Translations under genes and position numbers: made by a program
The notes under the pieces: generated by a model
What the model was told of the DNA's origin: nothing
The model's database searches: none
The model's input: the letters and a program-made list of their open reading frames with translations, nothing else
Origin: Lingula anatina
Taxonomy: Eukaryota; Brachiopoda; Lingulata; Lingulida; Lingulidae
Assembly (NCBI RefSeq): GCF_001039355.2
Contig: NW_019773568.1
Coordinates: 29,109-69,565, forward strand
DNA length: 40,457 nt
Direction: 5' to 3'
Part shown: positions 10,901 to 20,880 of the stretch, piece after piece
Numbering within the stretch: position 1 is the first letter of the stretch
Layout of the letters: each line of letters opens with the position of its first letter

Positions 10901-11395
10901 GTTCGGAAAGAGACTTTTTGCAAACGAAGTATTGAAAAATAAGCATTCATTTTTTCCAAACAAATTCTTCGAATGAACATGTAAAGACATCTTTTTTCAG
11001 GTCTTCTTAGTGAGGCAGACAGTACCGCAGTTACGGTTGAAAACCGAGACGGGGCCGGTCATTCGTCTTCTGTGCCGGACGTACACGAGACCGCAAGACG
11101 TCGCGACCATCGTCAAGACAACCTGCCTCCGTGCAAGTCGGTCTCCGTCAACGAAATCAATCAGGGCAAGCAGCAACGTTCGGTAATTATGGCGGCAGCA
11201 TCTTCGGGAATCGGTCTGTCAAGCTCGGACGCCAAGGTCTCATCGGTGCCAAATTTTGCTCAAATCAAAATGCAGAAGTCACACCAGAGGTCGGGCAGTG
11301 ATGGGTCGGTGACAAGTAGAGACAGTCTTCTCGGTGAGAGCAAAGACACGGTGGACGAGGAAAGCAAGGTGGTGGTTAAGGAGACGTGTGTGTGA
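7902..11395 (+). CDS. TNF receptor superfamily death-domain receptor, copy B (5' exons missing, 3' end complete)
   Basis: Exons: 7902-7965, 8592-8671, 9161-9403, 9917-10036, 10356-10508, 11001-11395 (stop TGA 11393-11395). They match exons 4-9 of copy A in phase and, for 4, 5 and 8, in length. Exon 6 is 18 nt longer. Its transmembrane segment is different (core VAVGVISALVIIVCCV) and is followed by a basic KKRRDKK stop-transfer patch. The death domain (NWERLGRHLL ... WKQKR ... ALDDIGQGNVS) is intact. The terminal exon encodes a 131-residue Ser-rich tail with basic RRRDHRQ and phospho-type RSGSDGS stretches, and it ends ETCV, a class I PDZ ligand. Exons 1-3 are absent because the contig begins at 7440, so the start is unknown. 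This is a diverged paralogue of A, C and D. Confidence 0.86.
8146..8344. mobile_element. Repeat bounded by ACCTCCGCCAAGG / CCTTGGCGGAGGT
   Basis: This 199-bp repeat in intron 4 of copy B has 13-bp perfect inverted ends (8146-8158 and 8332-8344). Its interior has the features of a widespread repeat of aquatic animals: GATCCAGATCACCACC, then TTTTGAGTTATG, then an (ACAA)n run. Copy D (29870-29885) carries the flanks without the insert, so D shows an empty site. The class (MITE-like or SINE/RTE tail-like) is not settled. Confidence 0.75.
9434..9667. mobile_element. Foldback MITE with 45-bp hairpin in intron 6 of copy B
   Basis: The core is a long hairpin. 9483-9527 pairs with 9541-9585 (TGAAGCGGCTTAGATGTCTG against its inverse) around a 13-base loop. 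The outer ends GGATCGAGGCTAAATTG and CAATTTAGCGAGG...GGATCGATCC are imperfect inverted repeats. ATGATAT lies on both sides (9426-9432 and 9668-9674) and is present once in copies A, C and D, which fits a target duplication. No coding sequence is seen. Confidence 0.75.
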
Positions 11396-12240
11396 TAGAC
11401 CTTTAAGCAGAGATCTAGTTCTAAGAGAACTTCGTATGCAAGTTGACACAAAATAGCAATGCGAACAACACGGTTGTACTCTACTGATACATGTAGGGCA
11501 GAAGACTTGCATGTTTTTTTACCTCATTGTTATATTTATTTCCAATGTAAATGCAAAAATGTTACTTGTTGTATAGTTTTGATTACCTTATTCATATTAA
11601 TAAGAATATGAGATTAATATGTTGGATATTACTGGTGGAGTCAAGGTGTTGAAGACGAGAGTTCCGATAAGTGTAAGCCACTTTAAAGTTACGGATTATG
11701 AACAAGAAGAGCTATTGCTAATGCTTGATTGTAGGTATTTTGAAAAAAAGGAAAAATGAAAATAAGATCGAAGAAGTCGACATCTTTATTGTAAGGGTAA
11801 GATATGAATTAAGTGCAACGATCAAAGGGATTTGTATGTTCATTGAAAATATGTTTTGTTTATGTTTGAACACTTTTTGTTGATGATTTGTACATCTTAA
11901 AACGAATTTTTTTACATATGTTGATAATGAAAATGTTTTGTACACTTTGATAACGAACTACGCCAGGTTTCTCACCCTCTATTTCTGCAGGTTTTAAACA
12001 TAACTTTGTTTAATCAAAGCATATGCAGTATCTGAGATCAATGTTTTTTTACACACAAAGAAACGACTAAGAGAACAACGCAATAATATCTTATCTCAAT
12101 TATAAAGCATGTTACCTGCTTTGAAATTCAGTGTGAGAAAACAAGATTTAGTTTATTACATCGAACAAGTACTATCTGAAATGGTGTACACCATACAATT
12201 CAGTCATTAAGAAAATGTTGAAAATGGACTCGGTAGCAAA
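11396..12240 (+). other. 3' UTR and flank of copy B
   Basis: This AT-rich sequence after the stop codon shows no further exon. I see no AATAAA close to the stop. The first ones in tandem are at about 12781-12807, about 1.4 kb downstream and beyond an inverted repeat. The polyadenylation site is therefore undetermined. Confidence 0.4.
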
Positions 12241-13288
12241 ATTGAAATATCATTTAGAAATGTGAATTGGCCTAATTATGTGGGTTACTAAGTAACAGTA
12301 AAGATGTGTTTCTAGTTAACTTGAACAGACCTTACTCGGTCAACTGGTGTCACAACTTAAGTTTGAACATAACAAGGGATTTTATTTGGAGGGGGGTTTG
12401 GTCAGTGCAATATTCACGAAGAAAGACGGTGCTTGCGGTGCCATACATTCCAGATAGTACTTGATCTCGTGTAACAAAGGACGCTTATTTAAAGAAAACA
12501 ATATAATGCCATTTGTTAACGACATGCATGCACTGGACATGCCCAGTAGTGAACACGAGAACCAAGAAAAAGACGACAATTCTTCAGTGCATTAAGTGCT
12601 TTTTCTTTTTTTGTTAAAGAGTTGTCGTCTTCTTCTTGGTTCCCGTGTTCACTATTGGGAATGTCCAGTCCATGCATGTCATTACCAAAGGGTATTGTAT
12701 TGCATAAATTATTATTATTATTATTATTATTAATCTTGCAACCCGAGAGTTGGATAATTACAATCATTGCATCATAGTTGAATAAAACCACTAGTGAATA
12801 AAAATAAAGGGATATTAAAAGACATACGTAAACAAATTTAAAACAAAGAAACTAAAAAGCAAGGTTAAAAAATGAAATAAAAGTCTATCAGTTATTATTT
12901 TAATCATTTAAGGTGCAATCTACATGTATACAGAAGCAAGTTTATGGACAGACACAGGGCACAGTGTACATGAAGGTCCTGTGGAAGTTGTTAAAGATTT
13001 CGTGTATGAAATATATTTGCAGTAAACGCATGCATAATATGTGACCCGCTGTTATAAGCTCTGTATACGCTTGTGCCCTCTTCATTTTGTATTGTTTACT
13101 AAACGTATGCTAGTATTTTGCCAAGCCGTTATTGAAAAATTAAATTAAAAATTAAATTAAAAATATGTCTCACTGTAGGATAAATGGCTACACAGAACAA
13201 AACACACGGAGGCTTGCTAAATAAACACGTTTTGTTTATAGCTACTTAAGTTAGTTAAATAAGATAAAATCACACAGTTGCGTAGTAT
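12241..13288. repeat. 1.05-kb direct duplication, left copy
   Basis: The block is repeated at 13290-14340 with an offset of about 1048. The first ~640 bases are identical. The last ~400 differ by scattered substitutions and a few small indels (for example near 12890, 12954 and 13267). The left copy ends exactly at the N. It contains an inverted repeat with arms of about 80 bases (12505-12585 and 12620-12705), probably a foldback element. No gene is seen. Confidence 0.9.
12505..12705. mobile_element. Foldback element, arms about 80 bp
   Basis: The left arm (containing GACATGCATGCACTGGACATG and GTGAACACGAGAACC) pairs with the right arm (GGTTCCCGTGTTCAC, GTCCAGTCCATGCATGTC) around a T-rich loop of about 35 bases. 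Arms differ by roughly one base in eight, so the insertion is not very recent. It recurs at 13553-13753 within the duplicated block. Confidence 0.7.
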
Positions 13289-13289
13289 N
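13289..13289. other. Single-N assembly join 2
   Basis: The sequence left of the N ends GCGTAGTAT. The right contig restarts about 1.05 kb earlier in the same sequence and passes through GCGTAGTAT again at 14329-14337. That is what an unmerged overlap or allelic contig pair looks like. Confidence 0.9.
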
Positions 13290-14340
13290 TTGAAATATCA
13301 TTTAGAAATGTGAATTGGCCTAATTATGTGGGTTACTAAGTAACAGTAAAGATGTGTTTCTAGTTAACTTGAACAGACCTTACTCGGTCAACTGGTGTCA
13401 CAACTTAAGTTTGAACATAACAAGGGATTTTATTTGGAGGGGGGTTTGGTCAGTGCAATATTCACGAAGAAAGACGGTGCTTGCGGTGCCATACATTCCA
13501 GATAGTACTTGATCTCGTGTAACAAAGGACGCTTATTTAAAGAAAACAATATAATGCCATTTGTTAACGACATGCATGCACTGGACATGCCCAGTAGTGA
13601 ACACGAGAACCAAGAAAAAGACGACAATTCTTCAGTGCATTAAGTGCTTTTTCTTTTTTTGTTAAAGAGTTGTCGTCTTCTTCTTGGTTCCCGTGTTCAC
13701 TATTGGGAATGTCCAGTCCATGCATGTCATTACCAAAGGGTATTGTATTGCATAAATTATTATTATTATTATTATTATTAATCTTGCAACCCGAGAGTTG
13801 GATAATTACAATCATTGCATCATAGTTGAATAAAACCACTAGTGAATAAAAATAAAGGGATATTAAAAGACATACGTAAACAAATTTAAAACAAAGAAAC
13901 TAAAAAGCAAGGTTAAAAAATGAAATAAGTCTATCAGTTATTATTTTAATCATTTAAGGTGCAATCTACATGTATACAGAAGCAAGTTTATGGTGAGACA
14001 CAGGACACAGTGTACATGAAGGTCTTGTGGAAGTTGTCAAAGATTTCGTGTATGAAGTATATTTGCAGTAAACGCATGCATAATATGTGACCCGCTGTTA
14101 TAAGCTTTGTATACGCTTGTGCCCTCTTCATTTTGTATTGTTTACTAAACGTATGCTAGTATTTTACCAAGCCGTTATTGAAAAATTAAATTAAAAATTA
14201 AATTAAAAATATGTCTCATTGTAGGATAAATGGCTACACAGAACAAAACACACGGAGGCTTGCTAAATAAACACGTTTTGTTTATACCTACTTAAGTTAG
14301 TTAAATAAGATAAAACAAAATCACAGTTGCGTAGTATTTC
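13290..14340. repeat. 1.05-kb direct duplication, right copy
   Basis: This is the second copy of 12241-13288, including the foldback element (13553-13753) and the TTA microsatellite near 13755-13780. It carries a few differences in its second half: loss of AA near 13926, and an added ACAAA near 14315. The sequence runs on past the repeat without a break into 14341 onward. Confidence 0.9.
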
Positions 14341-15257
14341 TCACTATGGTTAGGTTAGACAGCATTGCATATTGAGACGCCCGATTATAAATTCGCTTAT
14401 CATTTAATTATATTTGAATAAAATTATTTGTTAAAGATAAACAGAGTTCGTATATTTGAAAATTGACTGCTGTATTTATTCCTGTTTGCATATGCGTTGC
14501 CTGATAACAAGGTGCACTGGTAGTCTGTTACAAAAGTGTGGAACACAAGAATATTTCGAGTAATCAACAGGAACACATTCCTAGCCGGACATACCCTTTA
14601 TATTTGACAGCGGAGGGGGGGGGGGCGTTACACGTACAGTAGGCGCAGAGTACAACATCCCTATGATACGTAATGCATATTTAAATTTTTGTACACTATT
14701 TAAGAAGCCCACGATATCAAAAGATAGCGAGAAGTCTCAGACTTGGTCCAGATATACCCTCTACCAGGACGACAGGTTGATTTTTCACAGATATGTCTCT
14801 AGATAAATAGACAGTCATTTTGGTCTGATGTCAAAACACAATCGCCTCAGCAAAAACTGTCCACAAAAATAGAGGGTAGAGGGTAGTCCAGACAGATCTA
14901 CCCGGCTGAGTGATTACACTCAACCCTACAATTATCTACTCTCTGACCACAGGGTGCGCTAGTGGTCTGGTACAAAAATATTGAAAATCAGCGTGATTAT
15001 GTAGCGTATTTTAGGGGGGCTGATAACAGAGGGTAACAATATCCTTCTGTACTGCAGTGCCACTGTTTAGGGGGCGGGTAGGGGAGGTAGTTTCATTGCA
15101 CCAGACTGTTAAAGTGGATGTTTTCCCACACGGGCTTATACCTAAATTTTGTATATTATTTTATTGTACAAGCCCCTGACATCAAAGGATACATTAATGT
15201 TCCAAGGTCGTCTCTATTGTCTTGTGCCATAGGGGGCATTCACATCCACACATCGTA

Positions 15258-15447
15258 CTAGCTGGATCGGCCCAACTCTGCGGAGGATACTAGCTGAAGT
15301 GCAATCAGTGGAATCAGCTTAATCAACAAACTATAGTTAATTACTCCCTATAGCTGCTCAAGGAGACGAGTAAGACAATTAAGCTGATTCCTCTGATTGC
15401 ACTTCAACGAGAATCCCCAGCAGAGTTGGATCGACCCAGCTAGTGTG
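15258..15447. mobile_element. Foldback MITE, arms about 64 bp
   Basis: The left arm (AGCTGGATCGGCCCAACTCTG ... GAAGTGCAATCAGTGGAATC) is the inverse of the right arm (GATTCCTCTGATTGCACTTC ... CAGAGTTGGATCGACCCAGCT). The second copy is at about 33178-33364. A related element with CCAACTCTGCGGG / CCCGCAGAGTTGGATCGA ends follows at about 15502-15702. Confidence 0.75.
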
Positions 15448-15501
15448 ATGTGTGAATCTGAATGCGCTCATAGACGCATTTCCCATAGACACTATCGGGC
15501 T

Positions 15502-15702
15502 ACGTAGTTCAACCCAACTCTGCGGGAACCGCAAAGTGCAATCGGCCTAACTGAATGACACTCCACCTCTTGTTTCCAACGTATAGTACTTGTATAATCA
15601 CCAGCTCTTCTGTATTCTGTATTCTACTTAACCCCAGGAGGGCTCGTGTTAATCTGTTAAACTGATTGCATTCAGCGCAGAGTCCCCGCAGAGTTGGATC
15701 GA
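15502..15702. mobile_element. Related MITE with CCAACTCTGCGG ends
   Basis: The ends CAACCCAACTCTGCGGG and CCCCGCAGAGTTGGATCGAT are imperfect inverted repeats. They share their outer sequence with the foldback element just upstream, so both belong to one family. The interior has no open frame of note. The second copy lies at about 33431-33619. Confidence 0.6.
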
Positions 15703-15795
15703 TTTACTAAGACCGATAGCCCTAAGGTAGCCCTTGAGTTGCACAGGTGGCATACATGCAGTTGTTGTACACAATAAAGTGGCTCAGTGGACACA

Positions 15796-17868
15796 TGTTA
15801 AGCCTCTCTTCTGGTCCTCAAATCAAGTTCGGTCCCTTCGTTCTAAACTGTTTACCAGAGGCTCTGTTCTGGTCCTACACCTGTACCGTGTAAATGTCCA
15901 TCATGACGTGTTCAAACGTGTTCCCCAAACGTGTCCTTGGCTGACTCTCTTTTGGGCCCCAAACATTTTCTGCGGTATAGTCTTCATTTGGAAACCTGCC
16001 AGTATGACGTTCGGGGGAGGGGAGGGGATTAATCACTTGCAGTTAAGCAACTCAACTAACGGTCATTTGGTTGATTCGCGAGATCAACAGACTAGCTGGC
16101 TATTATTTCACAGCATAAATTGAAAGATATAAATTGCAGAGTAACCTTGTGTCGCAAGGATACTACTTATAATTATTTATTCCCTTCATGCTCCCCCCCC
16201 CCCCCCCGGGGGTCACTTGTAATTAATACTCCGTATCTTGATTAATGTGGAAGAATCGAAAGATGAAAAGAGTGCGCAGACGTGCTTTTGACAGGTCAGG
16301 TCACGAAGTAACGGATACGGCATCTCAGGCCACAAAATATGGCTTCACATGGCAGTGAACAAACTCGAGAAATTTCCCTCTCCGACAAAATTCCGAGCAT
16401 ATATAGTCACCCTGCTTCCTACATGTCTTTACAACAATTCATTACTAACAAAGCTCCGTAGGATCGAGTATTTAAATTCACAGATTTCGGGCATTAAAGA
16501 AAATTCTGTGGTTTCTAGGGGTCAGTTTGTAAGATCAAAATTCAGGCCAGGGCGCTGTTCTGAATCTTTCCCTTGAAGTGGTAAATTGAAACGGGGATGT
16601 TAGCCTTTAATTTTGCCCAAGGGAGTACGGCGTTGTGTAACAGTAAATTGCATTGGTATGCATACTTATACTACGTAGTTATACTGGATCTGTCCTCTAC
16701 CATTAGTCGATCAAATCGCCACAATATCTTTGGTCAGAATATCTTCACTGTACGCTCCTAAAGCAATATAATTGAGATGGTAAATTGTCATCCTGTAGAA
16801 AAACATCTCTTAAACATTATCCGAATGATATGGGATATATAGCTTGTGAAGGCCTAGGTATAAATACCAACAAGGTATGCAGCACATCTCTAAACCAGCC
16901 CCGTCAAACAAACAAACATTATGGTCAGTTGCGTCTTAGTTTAAATGCAGTCAAACAGGCAAATAGGCTTTAATTACGAATATAATGCGCGTTTATTAAT
17001 AAACTTTGTTTATTTTAGATCCGCTGATTCGAAAATAATATAATCCATTTCTACTACTTGCACAAAACGCCTACATTTTGGCAGTTTTATAATGACCATA
17101 CCTAAACCCTAAATCCTGAAAATTGAAAAAAAAAATTCTGAAAACAAAACGCGTAAAAGAATACAGTAGCTAGACTATCCTTCATAGGGAGCTCTTTACA
17201 TAAATTGCAGTATTAATATATTTATAAAACGTATGCAGTAAAAATCCATTATACTGTGCCTATATAAAGGACTAAGTTCTGATTTTTAAAAGCTCTGAAT
17301 CACTATAGTTCTTGACAGTCCAGTGGACATTTAGGAAATTCACGGGAATAAACGCGTCCATATGAAAATAAGAGCTTAGTTATACTAACTTGAAACGGAA
17401 TAAAGAACTCACGATCATGATAGTGAGTGAGTAGCCCCCCCCCCACATACATGCACACAATCACCATGAATGTACGTATATATACAGGTAACTGTCTTAA
17501 AAACAAGAAGCAGAGAACGCCATAAATATTGTAGTAGTATTAAGCATCCTAAAAGTAGTCACGCATCAAAACTTTTGTATTCTTTAAAAAATATGAGAAT
17601 ATATTATAGCAAATATAATACAATTTTAAGTAATTGAAATGCATTTCTTTCTAACATTCAGTTTACGCACGTTTTTTGGTAGCCTCTCAAAGTTTTAAAC
17701 CTCACATATTGGAGACCATAATAGAGTCAGCCAAGGACACGTTTGGGGAACACGTTTGAACTCGTCATGATGGACATTTACAGGTGTAGGACCAGTACAG
17801 AGCTTCTTGTAAACAGTTTAGAACCAAGGGACCGAACTTGATTTGAGGACCAGAAGAGAGGCTTAACA
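15796..17868. mobile_element. 2.07-kb element with about 150-bp terminal inverted repeats
   Basis: The left terminus 15796-15947 (TGTTAAGCCTCTCTTCTGG...) and the right terminus 17723-17868 (...CCAGAAGAGAGGCTTAACA) are inverted copies of about 90% identity. The interior has only short open frames and no recognisable transposase, so it looks like a non-autonomous DNA transposon. No clear target duplication is seen (left flank ACACA, right flank GACGA). The homology between 14299-15795 and 32209-33710 stops exactly at the left end. Confidence 0.8.
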
Positions 17869-17901
17869 GACGAACAAACAGACGGGAGGAGAAAACGTAT
17901 T

Positions 17902-17929
17902 GAGTGTAGGGAGATCCAGTGTGAGAAAG
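17902..17929 (+). pseudogene. Truncated receptor exon 1 fragment
   Basis: The last 28 coding bases of exon 1 (GAGTGTAGGGAGATCCAGTG...) and their GT donor are present. They are followed by intron 1 sequence matching copy C for over a kilobase. The signal peptide and start codon are absent. Instead, the 2.07-kb inverted-repeat element ends 33 bases upstream. No exon 2 follows before the next full exon 1 at 20881. This is a fifth, broken receptor copy. Confidence 0.8.
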
Positions 17930-18840
17930 GTACGTTGAAATAACTTTGCTAAGTTTGCCTTTTTAGGTGGGGTAATTGATAATTCTGGGCCGGACCCATA
18001 GAGTTTACATACGGGAGTATTTTTTCATCTTTGTGGTCCCAATACTTTATCGGTCTAGTTAAAGATTGTTTAATCACCCCCATTGATTACATTTATTTAT
18101 TTATTTATTTATTTATAACCATTGTTACTGGTTTTTATTAATTTTACTCTTTTTTGTCTACCCGCTGTTTTCAGTCGATTGTGAAGTAGGGCGACGATAA
18201 GCGAAAGGAATTCGGCTTTATGCTTGTATAACTGTACAATGTATTTTACATTTTGGGTTATTTAAAAGAATTATGAAATATTATCATATCTATATCAGAT
18301 CCATAGTTAAAAGGTGGTTATCATAATCAAAATCAGTTAACACTGCTTCTACTAGTACCTAGGTGTCCTAAATGCACCAGTAGTACATTGACAATGAACT
18401 ACCAATGTCACGAATATAAACAAATGTCCCAGTAAACGTGGCGATTCCCTGCTTTCCCCTAGCTGGTGGCGGGAAAAGTAACTATACATTTACATACACA
18501 TCCAGTTTTATTCATCGTCTTGTTCTATCATGGTATATAACTCGATCTCGCCTTGAATCGCAAATGCAAATAATGCTTTTAATGAGCAATTCATGCAGTG
18601 TGACTTTTTTTTTTAATTTCAAAACCACTTTTTTTAAACCATAGGGCTGGGGATTTGTAGCTGTTACGGCTAACATTTTTTTGTAGCTGATTGCTTCACT
18701 TTGTCTTTTGCGCCGTCGAATCCATGACTAATGGTGCATCTGTACTATTTTGTAACTTACATGTATATATTATCTGATCTTGGTTCTGAATTGACCCCAG
18801 ATAGGATTTACATGGCGTTCGTCACGTACTACATTTAGGT

Positions 18841-19081
18841 CGCATTCAGGGCAGATGATCCGCGGACTACCTGATCCGCGGCCTAAATATGGCCGACCCC
18901 ACTTATGTGTCGTCCCAATGGAGCCGAGATTTAATGACTGTCCCCCCGCAGGGACGACGTGTGGGGAGGCGTGAGAGAAGCGGAGAGACTATTAAAAGAT
19001 TAGGCGGTTTTTCTTTCATGTACGTCCGCCATATTTAGTCCCCAGGATTTGTAAAGCCTGGCTCAACTCGTTTTGAATGCG
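18841..19081. mobile_element. MITE with GCATTCA...TGAATGC ends
   Basis: The ends CGCATTCAGGGCAGATGATCC and CAACTCGTTTTGAATGCG are imperfect inverted repeats, with inner inverted blocks CTAAATATGGC and GCCATATTTAG. It interrupts intron-1-like sequence. Related elements are at 22951-23038 (short derivative), 33733-33921 and, in nested form, around 35700-36450. Confidence 0.65.
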
Positions 19082-19308
19082 ATCATAGATATGTTAGTCC
19101 ACGGATCAAATTGTTCTGAGTGCGCTTTTAATTTTTATGGAGTCGTATCTTAATTTAGAACTCAGACTGTATTACAAAATTAGTGCAATTAAAGTCGGAT
19201 TTATATCAACGGGATAGTTAGTGTAACAGATTTCATGAGTTATTTTAAACTTTTTAATTAGGTAATGGACGTGTTCATTTATATTGCAGAGCACTGTGAA
19301 TCTGCTCA

Positions 19309-19480
19309 GGTGTGACAGGAATGGTAGTCCTTTAGAAACCGTAGTCCATTCCCCATAACTTTGTACAGGTGACATTCGTCCCATATACAGTACTAACCCA
19401 GTACTCCAACTAACCCTAACCCGTACTAATCACATGGGCCCGGACTTCCATTCCTAGGACTTCCATTCCTGTCACACCGG
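19309..19480. mobile_element. 172-bp MITE with GGTGTGACAGGAATGG ends
   Basis: AGGTGTGACAGGAATGG at the left and CCATTCCTGTCACACC at the right form terminal inverted repeats of about 16 bases. Pieces of the same family appear at about 35620-35690 and 36455-36526, on either side of the nested MITEs in the P450 intron. No coding capacity. Confidence 0.7.
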
Positions 19481-20125
19481 GAACGTAATCAATGCTATCT
19501 ATTTACAGCGCGGCAGCCAGGTCAGTTCATTGATCAATAATATGCATTTTTTTTTTTGGGGGGGGGGTAATTATTGGTATGCATACCTCATAAAACGAAA
19601 CTTATTCTCTTTTACATTTTACCTAAATTATTGGCAATCCCAGCATTTTAATTTATTTGGTTTTTTTTTCAAACCCAATATTTTGTTTATCTCCACCAAA
19701 TTCCCTTACTTAAAACTTAACCCATGATTTAACTCAGGATGGGCAGGGGGGAGGTATTTGCTTCTCTCGGGAAAGACAAAATGCAAGCGGACGGAGAATA
19801 ATTTACATTTTCAAGCGAAGTATCAACGTGGTTTAGGAACATGTCAAATGGTTTTGTTTGTAAACAGTTGACGGTTGATTTTCAGACATTCCTAAAACAT
19901 GACTCGGCTATGACATTGATATCTATTCAAATCCGTTAAAAGTCCCTTTTGTTTAGACTAGTCTAGTAAAAGAAAAAAATTGCCTTTTCTGGAGTGCCCT
20001 TTACATTGTGCTGTAACAGTGTCTCGTCAAAATTGTTTTTAAGGGGCACCAAAATAATCATTTGAAGTTCAAGACACACGATATGATGACTGAGAAGGTG
20101 AAATTTTGATTTTTTGCAGTACATA

Positions 20126-20880
20126 GCTGGCTACTTCAGTTTTTGCACTGCCACGTATTTAGTTGGCCATTCACATTATTCTCATGCCATCTTCGTTATG
20201 AACTTCCCCATTTACCCCGTAACGTCTATATGTTTTCATCTTATCTAATTCTAAACATGTATGAAAATAAAACTTTGCTGAACATAAAACACTTTTTTTT
20301 TATTTTATTCGTATTAATCACGCCCTTGTACCTCCTTTTGCCCTGACATCGATCTGGGACAGCACGGCTGATTCACTTAGGACTATGACACACACACAAA
20401 AAAACCTGCACACTTTAAATTAGGTCACACGATATATATATAGATATATATATATATACCCATGTGGTCACGTCCAGTCACTAGTAGACACTGATGCCTG
20501 CAGAGAAACGATACACACAGGAGTACCAAATCAACAGAAAGGGGAGATATCGCAGAAATTGTGGACTTCGAGTATTGCTGGATTACTACTTTGGGATCGG
20601 GAGCTACATATTTTGACAGTGTTTTAGTAGCGGAGCCGGACTGTGATTTCAGACATCAAGACATAATATAAGGCCTACGTTTTAGTCGCGATCAGCGTCC
20701 CAGTTTTTAACCCAAGACGGTTTGGTGTGATTTTTTATATTTTGGGAGATACAGTCATTATCAATCGACTAATTAAATTAAAGATACCTTTGTTGGACGT
20801 CAACTAGGTCTACTTGTGGCCTTAATACTCCGTTCGGACAGACAAAAGCACTGACGTTGAGGTAACCCTTCAAAACAAGC
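20126..20880 (+). promoter_or_regulatory. 5' flank of copy C
   Basis: 20126-20300 matches 296-480 upstream of copy A, and the last ~60 bases match the leader before 831. Between them lies a TA-rich stretch (20431-20458). An in-frame TAA shortly before the ATG at 20881 fixes the start in this copy. A promoter is expected here because the unit is duplicated with its flank, but no core element can be assigned with confidence. Confidence 0.45.

Larger units (their letters stand above)
14299..15795. repeat. 1.5-kb flank, first copy
   Basis: This intergenic stretch is near-identical to 32209-33710. In both places it lies downstream of a receptor gene, so it appears to belong to the duplicated unit. 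It contains a poly-G run (14615-14625) and two related foldback elements. No protein-coding signal is convincing. Confidence 0.85.
17930..20125 (+). other. Orphan intron-1-like sequence between the remnant and copy C
   Basis: Sequence from 17930 to about 19260 is homologous to intron 1 of copies A and C. It is interrupted by two MITEs (18841-19081 and 19309-19480). From about 19500 to 20125 I see only AT-rich sequence with homopolymers and no exon. The homology to the receptor 5' flank starts at about 20126. Confidence 0.65.

Noticed and set aside
12516-12791. Minus-strand 91-codon frame duplicated identically at 13564-13839
   Set aside because: It covers an inverted-repeat element and a TTA microsatellite that gives a run of Asn. 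The identity comes from the contig duplication, not selection.
15734-16123. 129-codon frame at the left end of the 2.07-kb element
   Set aside because: It runs through the terminal inverted repeat, has no transposase features, and shows no matching frame in the inverted right end.
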